DNA of 64,000 nt from Scandinavium sp036495715 (GTDB lineage: Bacteria; Pseudomonadota; Gammaproteobacteria; Enterobacterales; Enterobacteriaceae), in the NCBI GenBank assembly GCA_036495715.1, contig DASXML010000060.1, forward strand, positions 21,731-85,730, in the 5' to 3' direction. The notes beneath the pieces are model-generated. The model ran no database searches, was not told the origin of the DNA, and worked only from the letters and a program-made list of their open reading frames with translations. Numbering within the stretch: position 1 is the first letter of the stretch; each line of letters starts with the position of its first letter. The translations under genes were made by a program, and so were the position numbers. This document shows positions 33,498 to 42,636 of this stretch, one piece after another.

Positions 33498-34844
33498 TCA
33501 AACCAGAGGGTGTGGCAGCGGTCTCGTTCGCTTATTGATAAGCCCGGCGCTGTCCAGCAGCCAGTAAAGCATTTTGGCGATCAGCAGGCAGAGCCCGAAC
33601 ACCACCAGGAAAAAGACCACGCGAGAAACGAACGAGTCGAGACCTTCGCGGGCCAGCACAATCATGTTGAAGATAGCCCCAAAACAGAAACTGTGCAGGA
33701 TCGCCGCTTTATAGCGGTTCGTTTCACGGTTGCCAAGCAGATAAAGCCAGTCAAACCACTTAATGATCAGGCCGACGACCACCGCGCCAAGCGGAATAAA
33801 CCACGCGCCACCCATTACCAACAACGAACCAATCAGCGTGGGGGAAATCGCCAGCCCGGAATGGTTATTCAGCACTTCCCAGGTAAAGTAATTGGCGGTA
33901 TTCAGTACGATGCCGGGCCTGTCTGGCCATAGCCAGGTCGGGATGAACACATAGAAATCGCGCACAATCGGCGCCAGTCCCTGAAAATCAATTTTGTCGT
34001 AGTTTTGCAGCAACAGCGCAAGGTTTTCCCACGGCGAGAACGTGTCGCGCGTCAGATAAAGAAACGTGTAGAACGCCTCGTCACCGCTGACATTCAGCCC
34101 ATAGCGTTTCAGCGCCAGCCAGAACATGCCGACAATACCCAGCACACCCGCCGCCGCCAGCATCCACAGAGAGATCCAGCCACGAATGATGCCGATAAAC
34201 AGGAAAATCGCGAAGGCGATAATGATGTTGGCGCGCGTTCCGCCGACGATCACATAGGTCAGTAAGCCAAATGCCACGGTGCTGACGAGGAAGAAAATCC
34301 ACGCTTTGCTGTCCTGACGCAGGAAATACACCACCAGCATGGCCGGAATGAAGAAATAGAAGAAGCGCTTCAGCGCCACGCCGGAGACTTCACTGGAGAA
34401 AATCTGGCTGTAGGAGTGCAATTTGAACAGCAGGAAGCCGTTGTGCATGAAGAACACACCGACGCAGAACAGCGCAACCAGCGCCAGTATTACCCACGTC
34501 AGATGCGTTTCCACCCGGTTCATGGTGAACAGCGGACGGCGCTGAGCCAAAGGCCGCGCGGCGCGTAGGCGCGTTTTGTACGCCACGTAGTAGACCGCAT
34601 AAAAACAGACCGCCGACAGCTGTGCCTGGAGCAAAATTTCAGGCGGCGCGATCCCCACGTCAAAGCGGAAGACCAATGTCATCGACAGCGGGAAACCGAA
34701 GAAAAACGTCAGCAAAAACAGCAGCGAGAAGAAGACGTTAAAGTTAAAGCGCACCCGACGAAACTCAAAGTACGTCAGCGTGGCGATAAACAGCGATGAA
34801 AACAGCCAGACCATAAACAGGCCGGTAAACTGCATCAGGCTCAT
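33498..34844 (-). CDS. wzyE: ECA polymerase WzyE
   Basis: WzyE polymerises trisaccharide repeats on undecaprenyl pyrophosphate at the periplasmic face. The 448-residue protein has about 11-12 hydrophobic segments. The start is ATG 34844 (MSLMQFTGLFMVW), overlapping the wecF stop as ATGA; an upstream in-frame start lies within wecF. Confidence 0.95.
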   Translation of the reverse strand: MSLMQFTGLFMVWLFSSLFIATLTYFEFRRVRFNFNVFFSLLFLLTFFFGFPLSMTLVFRFDVGIAPPEILLQAQLSAVCFYAVYYVAYKTRLRAARPLAQRRPLFTMNRVETHLTWVILALVALFCVGVFFMHNGFLLFKLHSYSQIFSSEVSGVALKRFFYFFIPAMLVVYFLRQDSKAWIFFLVSTVAFGLLTYVIVGGTRANIIIAFAIFLFIGIIRGWISLWMLAAAGVLGIVGMFWLALKRYGLNVSGDEAFYTFLYLTRDTFSPWENLALLLQNYDKIDFQGLAPIVRDFYVFIPTWLWPDRPGIVLNTANYFTWEVLNNHSGLAISPTLIGSLLVMGGAWFIPLGAVVVGLIIKWFDWLYLLGNRETNRYKAAILHSFCFGAIFNMIVLAREGLDSFVSRVVFFLVVFGLCLLIAKMLYWLLDSAGLINKRTRPLPHPLV

Positions 34845-35920
34845 TGCGCTTCTCCTGCTGCAATGCGCAGCGCGCGGTTCCACGGTTCAAGATAGTTTGG
34901 GCGGAAAAACGCGATCTGTGTTTTATCCACACCTGCGAGCTGTCGCTGAGTTTCTCGCACAACGGCGACGTTCAACGTATCAGCGGTGAACAGCACCGGA
35001 ATGTGTTGCTCGACCATGTCCTGCCAGAATGGGTTTTCCCGGTTCAACACACAGGGAATGCCCGCCTGAATCAGCAGGCACAATGTCCCAATGCCCTGCT
35101 GGCGCGGAAACAGGAAATAGCCCAAATCACAACGGCGCAGCAGCGCCAGATACTCATCGAACGCCAGCTTTTCACTGAGAATATGCAGATGTTCTGTACT
35201 GAACAGCGCGTCACCTGCCGCGCGGACGTCGGCAATGTAAGCGTCATTGTTCGTTGGATAGCCCATTGGCAGCATCACGTTTACCGTGTCACCAAACTGC
35301 TGATGTATCGCTTTCAGCGCCGCGACATGATCGTTGCTGCGATCGCCTGAGTTACCCACCAGAATCGTTAATGTCGGCGTGTCGCGCGCCTCGCTTTTCA
35401 TTTCGTTCAACGACGGATCCATGCGCGTCGGGAAGTACAACAGTTCCCCTTGCACCTGCGGATGCGCGCTGGCAAACGTATTCAAATCCCCACGCGTGGC
35501 GAAAACACATCCCACGCGCCCTTGCGCCAGACGGCGAAGCGGATAAAACAAACGGAATTTCAGGCCGCGCGACACTTCGTAAAGATCCGCACCCCAGATA
35601 TGCCAGTTAAACTGCGCGGGCTTGATGCCGCCAGAAAGCAGCGCCAGCCATAAGCCGGTATTGAACTGCCCGTGGAAGAAGAAACGCTGTTTGCGGTTCG
35701 CTTTTGCTTTCGCCACCACGGCGGCCGCCAGCGCTTTCTTATTGGGATAGAAAGTCAGAGAGAGATTCGGGCCAGCGGCGCGTAATTCGTTTTCATCGCC
35801 CACCACCATAAACACGCGAGCATGCTCACTGCCTGCCGCCAGCGCTTCGCTGAAAAATCGCAGAACGGTCTGGTTATGGTGCGGGATATCCGATCCCAAT
35901 ACGTGTATCAGTGCAGTCAT
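34841..35920 (-). CDS. wecF: TDP-Fuc4NAc:lipid II Fuc4NAc transferase WecF
   Basis: WecF adds 4-acetamido-4,6-dideoxy-galactose, completing the ECA trisaccharide (lipid III). 359 residues, glycosyltransferase family 56, peripheral membrane protein; recognisable by GSDIPHHNQTVLRFF and NWHIWGADLYE. Its donor TDP-Fuc4NAc depends on RffH and RffG activities, which are missing from this cluster. Overlaps of four bases join it to wzxE and wzyE. Confidence 0.95.
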   Translation of the reverse strand: MTALIHVLGSDIPHHNQTVLRFFSEALAAGSEHARVFMVVGDENELRAAGPNLSLTFYPNKKALAAAVVAKAKANRKQRFFFHGQFNTGLWLALLSGGIKPAQFNWHIWGADLYEVSRGLKFRLFYPLRRLAQGRVGCVFATRGDLNTFASAHPQVQGELLYFPTRMDPSLNEMKSEARDTPTLTILVGNSGDRSNDHVAALKAIHQQFGDTVNVMLPMGYPTNNDAYIADVRAAGDALFSTEHLHILSEKLAFDEYLALLRRCDLGYFLFPRQQGIGTLCLLIQAGIPCVLNRENPFWQDMVEQHIPVLFTADTLNVAVVRETQRQLAGVDKTQIAFFRPNYLEPWNRALRIAAGEAQ

Positions 35921-37167
35921 GCCCGTTTACGCCAAATTAAAAATACGCCGCTACACAGCGCAAAATAAACGATATAGGTCGCCATATAGGCCTGTGCTGC
36001 TCCTAATGCGCCATGCGCCGGGATCAGCCAGTGTGAGAACGCCGTCAGCAGTGTGAACTGGCTAATTTCTGTCAAAATATAAAACCGTAGCGAGGCTTTG
36101 GCGATCACCAGATAACCGTAAACGTAAGCACCTACTTTCAGCACATCGCCCACCAGTTGCCACGCGAAGAGATCTCGCATCGCGGTAAATTTCGCCGAGA
36201 ACAGCAGCCAGATGGCAAAGTCACGCAACAGCCAGACGGTGAGACTCGCTGCGGCCACCGCCGGAAGCACAAACTTGAGCGCTTTGCCGATTTCGCGCGT
36301 GATATCCGTTTTGACGGTCAATCGCGATAGCGTCGGCAGTAAATAAACGCTGAAAGAAGCGGTAATAAATTGCAGGTAAGCATCTGAAATACTGCTCACG
36401 CCCTGCCAGATGCCGACTTCATCCCAGCTGTAATGCGCCGCCAGCAAATTTCGCATCATCACGTAGGCCACCGGCAACGTCACCGACGTAATCAGCGCCA
36501 TCAGCGTGAACTTGCCTAGCTGCCCGGCATAAAAAGCATCCCAGCGTGGTTTAAGGTAAGCAAACGGAATCGCTTTACGCTTCGCCAGCATAATCCCCGC
36601 CGGAAGCACCACCAGAGCAGGCACTAACGCCAGTCCCAGCAATGCGCCTTCATAGCCACCGAGATGCCAGCTGAGAAAATACGCCGCGACGCCAATAAGG
36701 CTACCGGCAATCAGCACCAGTGCGTTTCCGGACGCATCGCGAAAACCTTTCAACAGCGCCAGCAGCAGGTTCGCCCAGGCGATCCCCATTTGGACCAGCG
36801 CCACTAAACGCACCAATCCCTGATAATGGGTGTGACCAAACAGACCCTGACTTATTGGCGCGGCCGCAAGCACAAAAATGATGGCCAGCAGCGTCGAGAA
36901 ACCGAGCACCATCGTCGATGAAGTGCCTACTACTTTGCGCAAATGGTCAGGATCGTCGTGATACTGCGCCACAAATTTGGTGACGCCGTTGAATATTCCC
37001 GCGCCCGCCAGCACGCCCAATACGGTGACTAACTGACGGAAATTCCCCGCCTGTCCCACGCCGGACGGACCGTATGTGACCGCCAACAGTTTAACGACCA
37101 GCAGACCCGCGCCAATTTTGACCAGCGTGCTGGCCGCCGTCCAGACAGAAGCTTTTGCCAGTGACAT
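35917..37167 (-). CDS. wzxE: ECA lipid III flippase WzxE
   Basis: WzxE translocates lipid III across the inner membrane. The 416-residue protein has about 12 helices of the polysaccharide exporter (MOP) superfamily, beginning SLAKASVWTAASTLVKIGAG. One base separates it from wecE; its stop overlaps the wecF start. Confidence 0.96.
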   Translation of the reverse strand: MSLAKASVWTAASTLVKIGAGLLVVKLLAVTYGPSGVGQAGNFRQLVTVLGVLAGAGIFNGVTKFVAQYHDDPDHLRKVVGTSSTMVLGFSTLLAIIFVLAAAPISQGLFGHTHYQGLVRLVALVQMGIAWANLLLALLKGFRDASGNALVLIAGSLIGVAAYFLSWHLGGYEGALLGLALVPALVVLPAGIMLAKRKAIPFAYLKPRWDAFYAGQLGKFTLMALITSVTLPVAYVMMRNLLAAHYSWDEVGIWQGVSSISDAYLQFITASFSVYLLPTLSRLTVKTDITREIGKALKFVLPAVAAASLTVWLLRDFAIWLLFSAKFTAMRDLFAWQLVGDVLKVGAYVYGYLVIAKASLRFYILTEISQFTLLTAFSHWLIPAHGALGAAQAYMATYIVYFALCSGVFLIWRKRA

Positions 37168-37168
37168 A

Positions 37169-38299
37169 TCAGGCGAAGTAGCTTAGCAGGGAGTTGATCA
37201 CCGTACGTTGATTCACAGTCGCCAGATTGTAGAACAGCGGCAGGCGGAGCAAACGCTCACTTTCCTGAGTGGTGAAACGATCATCACCCCGGAATTCGCC
37301 AAACGCCTCACCGGCGGGTGAAGAGTGCAGCGGGATATAGTGGAACACCGCCATGATTTCGGCTTCTTTCAGCCAGGCGATCAGTTTTCCGCGATCGGCC
37401 TCGTCGCGCAGCTTGATATAAAACATGTGCGCGTTGTGAACACAATCGGCAGGAAGAGTTGGCAGCTCAATGCGACCCGCATCCGCCAGTGGCTTCAGCG
37501 CATCGTAGTAGGTCTGCCACAGGCTTAGACGCTGCTGATTAATGCGGTCTGCCGCTTCCAGCTGCGCCCATAAATAGGCGGCCTGCAAATCGGCCATCAG
37601 ATAGCTGGAACCAATATCGCGCCAGGTGTACTTATCGACCTGACCCCGGAAGAACTGGCTGCGGTTAGTGCCTTTTTCACGGATCACTTCGGCACGCTCT
37701 ACCAGCTTGCTGTCGTTAATCAGCGTCGCGCCGCCTTCGCCACCGGCGGTGTAGTTTTTGGTTTCGTGAAAACTAAAGCAACCAATATGTCCGATAGTCC
37801 CCAATGCGCGGCCTTTATAGGTCGACATCACGCCCTGCGCGGCATCTTCCACCACGAACAGTTCATGTTTTTTGGCGATCGCCATGATGGTGTCCATTTC
37901 ACAGGCTACGCCTGCGTAATGCACCGGCACGATGACTTTTGTTTTGTCGGTGATCGCCGCTTCAATCAGATTTTCGTCGATGTTCATCGTGTCACGTCGA
38001 ATGTCGACAAAGATGATTTTCGCCCCACGTAACACGAACGCGTTGGCGGTTGAAACGAAGGTATAACTCGGCATGATCACTTCATCGCCGGGTTGAATGT
38101 CCAGCAACAAGGCTGCCATTTCCAGTGATGCGGTGCAGGACGGCGTTAACAACACTTTCGCGCTGCCAAAACGCTGTTCCATCCACTGCTGACAGCGACG
38201 GGTAAAACCACCGTCGCCGCACAGTTTTCCACTGCCCATGGCAGATTGCATGTAATCAAGCTCGGTACCGACAACCGGTGGGGCGTTAAAGGGAATCAT
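37169..38299 (-). CDS. wecE: TDP-4-keto-6-deoxyglucose aminotransferase WecE
   Basis: WecE transaminates TDP-4-keto-6-deoxy-D-glucose to TDP-Fuc4N with PLP. From ATG 38299 (MIPFNAPPVVGTELDY) it has 376 residues as in E. coli; PLP lysine K181 (HETKNYTAGGEGG) and EDAAQG (151-156) are present. Its substrate is made by RffG, deleted upstream. Four bases after the wecD stop. Confidence 0.96.
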   Translation of the reverse strand: MIPFNAPPVVGTELDYMQSAMGSGKLCGDGGFTRRCQQWMEQRFGSAKVLLTPSCTASLEMAALLLDIQPGDEVIMPSYTFVSTANAFVLRGAKIIFVDIRRDTMNIDENLIEAAITDKTKVIVPVHYAGVACEMDTIMAIAKKHELFVVEDAAQGVMSTYKGRALGTIGHIGCFSFHETKNYTAGGEGGATLINDSKLVERAEVIREKGTNRSQFFRGQVDKYTWRDIGSSYLMADLQAAYLWAQLEAADRINQQRLSLWQTYYDALKPLADAGRIELPTLPADCVHNAHMFYIKLRDEADRGKLIAWLKEAEIMAVFHYIPLHSSPAGEAFGEFRGDDRFTTQESERLLRLPLFYNLATVNQRTVINSLLSYFA

Positions 38300-38303
38300 C
38301 GTG

Positions 38304-38978
38304 TCACCTGTATAACCAATAGGCGGTGCTGTCGAGAACAGCCCCACTTTGAATGTAACGTTTAAGTGCCGCGGTGTTGCCCATTTGGGTACCCACCCGC
38401 AGCGTTGTCAGCTGATGCTCATGCGCCCAGCGCATGGCCGCCTGCATCAATATTTCGCCCGCACCGCGTCCCGCCAACAGCCCGATGCGGGCTTCGCTAT
38501 CACTGAGCTGGCGAAGGGAAACAAACGCACGGATCTCTGCATCATCGTCGCGGAAAATCAGGCATTGATGGTCAAACGTGCCGCGAACGGCATTTTCAAT
38601 CCATTGCGCGTAAAAACGCCCACTGGCCTCTTCGGCATACCACGGCGCGCGAAAACGACTCTGAGCAAACGCCTTTGCGGCAAGCTCTCGTAATCGGGGA
38701 ATATCATGTTCAGTGGCGATGTCTGCCAGCGGATCCGCGCCGTCAATCACGGGCAATTTGAAATCGACTTCGCCTTCCACCAGCTGAAAACCCAGTTGTT
38801 GCAGCGAATCGAGCCAGTCGGTACGCTGCGCGGGTATTTTGGCCTGCACGCGTGCCCAGGTTGTCAGATCGGCGGCACACAGTTCCGGGGCATCATCGCT
38901 AAAGCGCAAAATCGCGCTGTCGATACCAAAAAACTGCGATTCCCAACTGAGGGGCTCAATACTGGCGTGGACGTGCAC
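38304..38978 (-). CDS. wecD: TDP-Fuc4N acetyltransferase WecD
   Basis: WecD is a GNAT-family enzyme that acetylates TDP-Fuc4N with acetyl-CoA. From GTG 38978 it has 224 residues, exactly the E. coli length, aligning at HASIEPL; GGAG lies seven bases upstream, inside the rffH remnant. A TTG 18 bp upstream would add six residues. The acetyl-CoA loop RIGLLAGRGAGEILMQ and terminal YIQSGAVLDSTAYWLYR are typical. The start overlaps the rffH remnant by 23 bp, so coupling is likely. Confidence 0.93.
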   Translation of the reverse strand: MHVHASIEPLSWESQFFGIDSAILRFSDDAPELCAADLTTWARVQAKIPAQRTDWLDSLQQLGFQLVEGEVDFKLPVIDGADPLADIATEHDIPRLRELAAKAFAQSRFRAPWYAEEASGRFYAQWIENAVRGTFDHQCLIFRDDDAEIRAFVSLRQLSDSEARIGLLAGRGAGEILMQAAMRWAHEHQLTTLRVGTQMGNTAALKRYIQSGAVLDSTAYWLYR

Positions 38979-39006
38979 GGAGTAGCTCCAGAACAATACC
39001 TTTCAT
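38956..39006 (-). pseudogene. rffH: rffH remnant (16 codons)
   Basis: ATG 39006, with GGGAG five bases upstream, opens MKGIVL-ELLRARPRQY and a TGA. MKGIVL matches the start of RffH (glucose-1-phosphate thymidylyltransferase, about 293 residues) and ELLRARPRQY its C-terminus, joined in frame with about 277 codons missing. The junction falls near a CTG that could have served as microhomology. The end match is from memory of E. coli RffH. The remaining mini-ORF may still couple translation to wecD. Confidence 0.8.
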
Positions 39007-39128
39007 ATTTTCTCCCAAGAGGGTGTTCGGCCTGATTGATGCTACCCATCTCAGTTCATGGTCGATTTTGGTCGCGCCACGGCGGAACCGATAAAGCCCG
39101 CGCCGCCGGTGACCAGAATCTTTTTCAA
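39007..39128 (-). pseudogene. rffG: rffG remnant
   Basis: TTG 39128, overlapping the wecC stop and seven bases after AGGAG, opens KKILVTGGAGFIGSAVAR, the NAD-binding N-terminus of RffG (dTDP-glucose 4,6-dehydratase, about 355 residues). After that the frame ends at 39051. One frame over, ATKIDHELRWV resembles the C-terminal ATKI..ELGW segment, and then QAEHPLGRK resembles the very end. So at least two deletions and frame changes are implied. The N-terminal assignment is firm; the two later pieces are weak matches. Confidence 0.75.
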
Positions 39129-40387
39129 CGCCACACTCCTTTGGTATCGACCACAAACGACTGCTTAATGCTTTCGCCATCAATGGCTTTGAACTGCTTG
39201 TGATCGACCAGCATCACCAACACGTCAGCTTGCGCCAGCGCATCCTCAAGCGTTACCAATTTGGCTTTGTCGATGAGATTTTTCGGCAATTGATGCACGT
39301 TAGGTTCAACGACCAACGTTTCACCGCTGTGCCACTCGGCAATCAGCGACGCGATTTCCATCGCCGGGCTTTCACGTAAGTCATCGATATTCGGTTTGAA
39401 CGCCAGGCCGAAGCAGGCAATCTTAATTTCGCTGGCGCGTTCGTCTTTTGCAGCCAGGCAATCCGCCACCATCGCTTTGACCTGATTCATCACCCAATGC
39501 GGTTTGTGATCGTTCACTTCCCGGGCTGTGCGGATTAAACGCGCCTGCTGCGGATTTTGCGCCACGATAAACCACGGATCGACGGCGATGCAGTGCCCGC
39601 CAACACCAGGGCCTGGCTGGAGAATATTGACGCGCGGATGACGATTCGCAAGGCGAATAAGCTCCCAGACGTTAATCCCCTGATCGGCACAAATCAGCGA
39701 AAGTTCGTTGGCGAAGGCAATGTTGACGTCGCGGAAACTGTTTTCAGTCAGCTTGCACAACTCAGCGGTGCGAGCATTCGTTATCACGCATTCGCCTTCG
39801 AGGAAAATAGTGTAGAGCTCACTGGCGCGAGCGGAACAAAGGGGCGTCATGCCGCCAATCACCCGATCGTTTTTAATCAGTTCGACCATCACTTGCCCAG
39901 GCAGCACGCGCTCCGGGCAATAAGCGATATTCACATCAGCCTGCTCACCGGCCTGCTGCGGGAACGTTAAATCCTGGCGTAGTTCAGCCAGCCACTGGGC
40001 AACCTGCTCGGTAGCCCCGACCGGAGATGTCGATTCCAGGATGACCAGTGCGCCTTTCTTCAGCACCGGTGCAATGGATTTGGCTGCCGACTCGACAAAC
40101 GCCATGTCTGGCTCATGATCGCCTTTAAACGGCGTCGGCACAGCAATCAGGTACGCATCAGCTTCAACCGGCGTGGTGCTGGCACTCAGATAACCACCAG
40201 CAACGGCCGTTTTGACCACCTTATCAAGATCGGGCTCAACGATGTGGATCTCACCGCGGTTGATGGTATCTACCGCGTGTTGATTGATATCCACACCCAC
40301 CACCTGTTTCTGACGGGAGGCAAATGCTGCTGCCGTCGGCAGTCCGATGTAGCCAAGGCCAATCACAGAGATGGTCGAAAAACTCAT
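39125..40387 (-). CDS. wecC: UDP-N-acetyl-D-mannosamine dehydrogenase WecC
   Basis: WecC oxidises UDP-ManNAc to UDP-ManNAcA with NAD. The 420-residue protein has GLGYIGLPTAAAF at the N-terminus, the catalytic GVGGHCIAVDPWF cysteine loop, and a C-terminal UDP-binding domain. Its ATG overlaps the wecB stop (ATGA), and its stop overlaps the start of the rffG remnant. Confidence 0.97.
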   Translation of the reverse strand: MSFSTISVIGLGYIGLPTAAAFASRQKQVVGVDINQHAVDTINRGEIHIVEPDLDKVVKTAVAGGYLSASTTPVEADAYLIAVPTPFKGDHEPDMAFVESAAKSIAPVLKKGALVILESTSPVGATEQVAQWLAELRQDLTFPQQAGEQADVNIAYCPERVLPGQVMVELIKNDRVIGGMTPLCSARASELYTIFLEGECVITNARTAELCKLTENSFRDVNIAFANELSLICADQGINVWELIRLANRHPRVNILQPGPGVGGHCIAVDPWFIVAQNPQQARLIRTAREVNDHKPHWVMNQVKAMVADCLAAKDERASEIKIACFGLAFKPNIDDLRESPAMEIASLIAEWHSGETLVVEPNVHQLPKNLIDKAKLVTLEDALAQADVLVMLVDHKQFKAIDGESIKQSFVVDTKGVWR

Positions 40388-41514
40388 AGCGTTACCTGGT
40401 TGTTTTTGAGGGCTGACAAAATTCGACTACAGGCCTGACCGTCACCATAAGGGTTGTGTGCACGGCTCATCGCCTGATATTCCTGTTCATCACGCAGCAA
40501 TCGTGTCACTTCATTCACGATATGCTGACGATTTGTGCCAACTAACCGAACCGTTCCGGCATCGACAGCTTCCGGACGTTCGGTGGTGTCGCGCATCACC
40601 AGAACCGGTTTGCCCAACGACGGTGCTTCTTCCTGAATCCCACCAGAATCGGTGAGAATGAGCCAGGCGCGGTTCATCAGCCAGACGAACGGCAAATAAT
40701 CCTGCGGTTCAATGAGGAAAACATTATCGACATGGCTCAGGATACGGTTGACCGGCTCGCTCACGTTCGGATTGAGATGTACCGGGTAGACGACCTGAAC
40801 GTCCGGGTTTTCAGCGGCGATCTCTGCCAGTGCGTGGCAAATCTGCTCAAACCCCTGACCAAAGCTTTCACGGCGATGGCCCGTCACCAGGATAAGTTTC
40901 TTACCGCTGTCTAAGAACGGATAGCGCCCGGCTAACTCAGCACGCAGCGATTCATCGGTTAATACGCGATCGCGCACCCAGAAGAGGGCGTCAATCACCG
41001 TATTCCCTGTGACCACAATTCCATTATCGGCAATATTTTCGCGCAGCAGATTCTGGCGCGCATTTTCCGTTGGCGCGAAGTGATACATCGCCAGGTGGCC
41101 CGTCATGGTGCGGTTGGCTTCTTCCGGCCACGGCGAATAGAGATCGCCGGTACGCAATCCAGCTTCAACATGCCCTACCGGGATGCGCTGGTAAAACGCG
41201 GCAAGGCTTGCTGCCATCGTCGTTGTCGTATCGCCATGCACCAGCACAACGTCAGGTTTAAAGGATTCAAGTACAGGTTTTAAACCCTGCAAAATACGGC
41301 ACGTGATTTCCGTCAGCCCTTGCCCTGGGCTCATCACGTTGAGATCGTAATCAGGAACGATGGAAAACAGCGTTAATACCTGGTCGAGCATCTCCCGATG
41401 CTGCGCAGTTACGCAGACTTTTGCCTCAAAATGAGGGTCTTTTGCCAGCGCATGAACCAGCGGCGCCATTTTGATTGCTTCTGGTCGGGTGCCGAATACA
41501 GTCAGTACTTTCAC
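40384..41514 (-). CDS. wecB: UDP-N-acetylglucosamine 2-epimerase WecB
   Basis: WecB interconverts UDP-GlcNAc and UDP-ManNAc. The start is GTG 41514 (KVLTVFGTRPEAIKMAP), giving 376 residues as in E. coli; the longer frame has no family support. Conserved loops include HGDTTTT, GHVEAGLRTGD, TGHRRES and TDSGGIQEEAP. Confidence 0.95.
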   Translation of the reverse strand: MKVLTVFGTRPEAIKMAPLVHALAKDPHFEAKVCVTAQHREMLDQVLTLFSIVPDYDLNVMSPGQGLTEITCRILQGLKPVLESFKPDVVLVHGDTTTTMAASLAAFYQRIPVGHVEAGLRTGDLYSPWPEEANRTMTGHLAMYHFAPTENARQNLLRENIADNGIVVTGNTVIDALFWVRDRVLTDESLRAELAGRYPFLDSGKKLILVTGHRRESFGQGFEQICHALAEIAAENPDVQVVYPVHLNPNVSEPVNRILSHVDNVFLIEPQDYLPFVWLMNRAWLILTDSGGIQEEAPSLGKPVLVMRDTTERPEAVDAGTVRLVGTNRQHIVNEVTRLLRDEQEYQAMSRAHNPYGDGQACSRILSALKNNQVTL

Positions 41515-41569
41515 ATCAATTCTCTTTGGGTAGGCGATGGAGCTCAAGTCTCCATCAAAGACAGTTCTG

Positions 41570-42616
41570 TTACTGCGGGCGGCGGCGGCCTAGCGCAACG
41601 CCCGCGCCGATCAGAGCACCCACGATACCCCACATCACCATTAAAAATACGCGACGCGGACTGTCGCGTTTTACTGGCTCTTCTGGCGTACGCAAATAGC
41701 GATATGTCTGAAAACGGGGGGCTAAGGTGGGTCCAACGTCTAATGTGGTCAGCATTGCACGGTTCTGATCATAGTCGAGATCAAACTCCGGGCCGACGGC
41801 TTGCAGGTTTTCCATTCGCGCTTGCAACATTGGACGGCCCAGCAGGAATAATTCGGAGTCAGGCAGTTGCTCCGCCGGTACGTCCGTTTCACTGCGCGAG
41901 ATATTATTCTGTTGTGCCACTTTCAGCGCTTGCTGAACGCTATGAATATTACGGTCGAAAATGGTCTGAGCGACCTCTTCCTGGCGCTTCACCTGTGCTT
42001 TCATCTGAACAGTACGCGCCGCCCAGGCACCTTTCAGTTCGTCATTCAAATGACCCGCCGCGCGCTGGCTAGCGAAAGCGACGTACTGACGCAATAGGTT
42101 GTTGGCATCCGGAGCCGTTTCTGCCACCAGCTTGACGCTGTCATTCAGATTTTTCAGTGGATCGCCTGGCGTAAACTGAATGTCATCGATTTGATCGTCC
42201 AACAGTGCCGCATCTGCCCGCGCGTTGCCCGATTTGCGCTGTTTGTAATAATCCGTTTGCAGCCAAAACTCGCGACGCGTATCCCAGGAGGCGAGTTGCA
42301 TGATGAACTCTTTGTAGGATTCATCCATAACCGAAGGCTGATCGGCGCTCACCAGATTCGCTTTGATGTCCAGATTGTGTAAAAACTGCTGCTGCGAATA
42401 ATAACCGCCCAACATACTGACCGTCGGTCGGTCAGTGATCGCCGTAGCGCTCCACTCTTGTCGGGCAAAAAAAGTGTAGACGAGAGCAATCAGAGCAAAA
42501 AGAACAGCGGTCCCGACAATCCAGCGTTTCCCAGCCCATAACGTGCAAAACAGACCGCGAATATCCAGTTCATTTTCAGCGCTCACTGAGCTTGCTCCCG
42601 GTAATGGTTGTGTCAT
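41570..42616 (-). CDS. wzzE: ECA chain-length regulator WzzE
   Basis: WzzE sets the modal chain length of ECA and is needed for cyclic ECA. The 348-residue protein has N- and C-terminal membrane helices (about 33-50 and 325-343) around a large periplasmic coiled domain. It lies between wecA and wecB. Confidence 0.95.
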   Translation of the reverse strand: MTQPLPGASSVSAENELDIRGLFCTLWAGKRWIVGTAVLFALIALVYTFFARQEWSATAITDRPTVSMLGGYYSQQQFLHNLDIKANLVSADQPSVMDESYKEFIMQLASWDTRREFWLQTDYYKQRKSGNARADAALLDDQIDDIQFTPGDPLKNLNDSVKLVAETAPDANNLLRQYVAFASQRAAGHLNDELKGAWAARTVQMKAQVKRQEEVAQTIFDRNIHSVQQALKVAQQNNISRSETDVPAEQLPDSELFLLGRPMLQARMENLQAVGPEFDLDYDQNRAMLTTLDVGPTLAPRFQTYRYLRTPEEPVKRDSPRRVFLMVMWGIVGALIGAGVALGRRRPQ

Positions 42617-42636
42617 CTCTCTTCCAGATTTTTGAG

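Noticed and set aside
38956..39183. 75-codon continuous ORF across the rffG/rffH scar as a new gene
   Set aside because: It joins frames of wecC, rffG and rffH fragments; its pieces are explained by deletion remnants.
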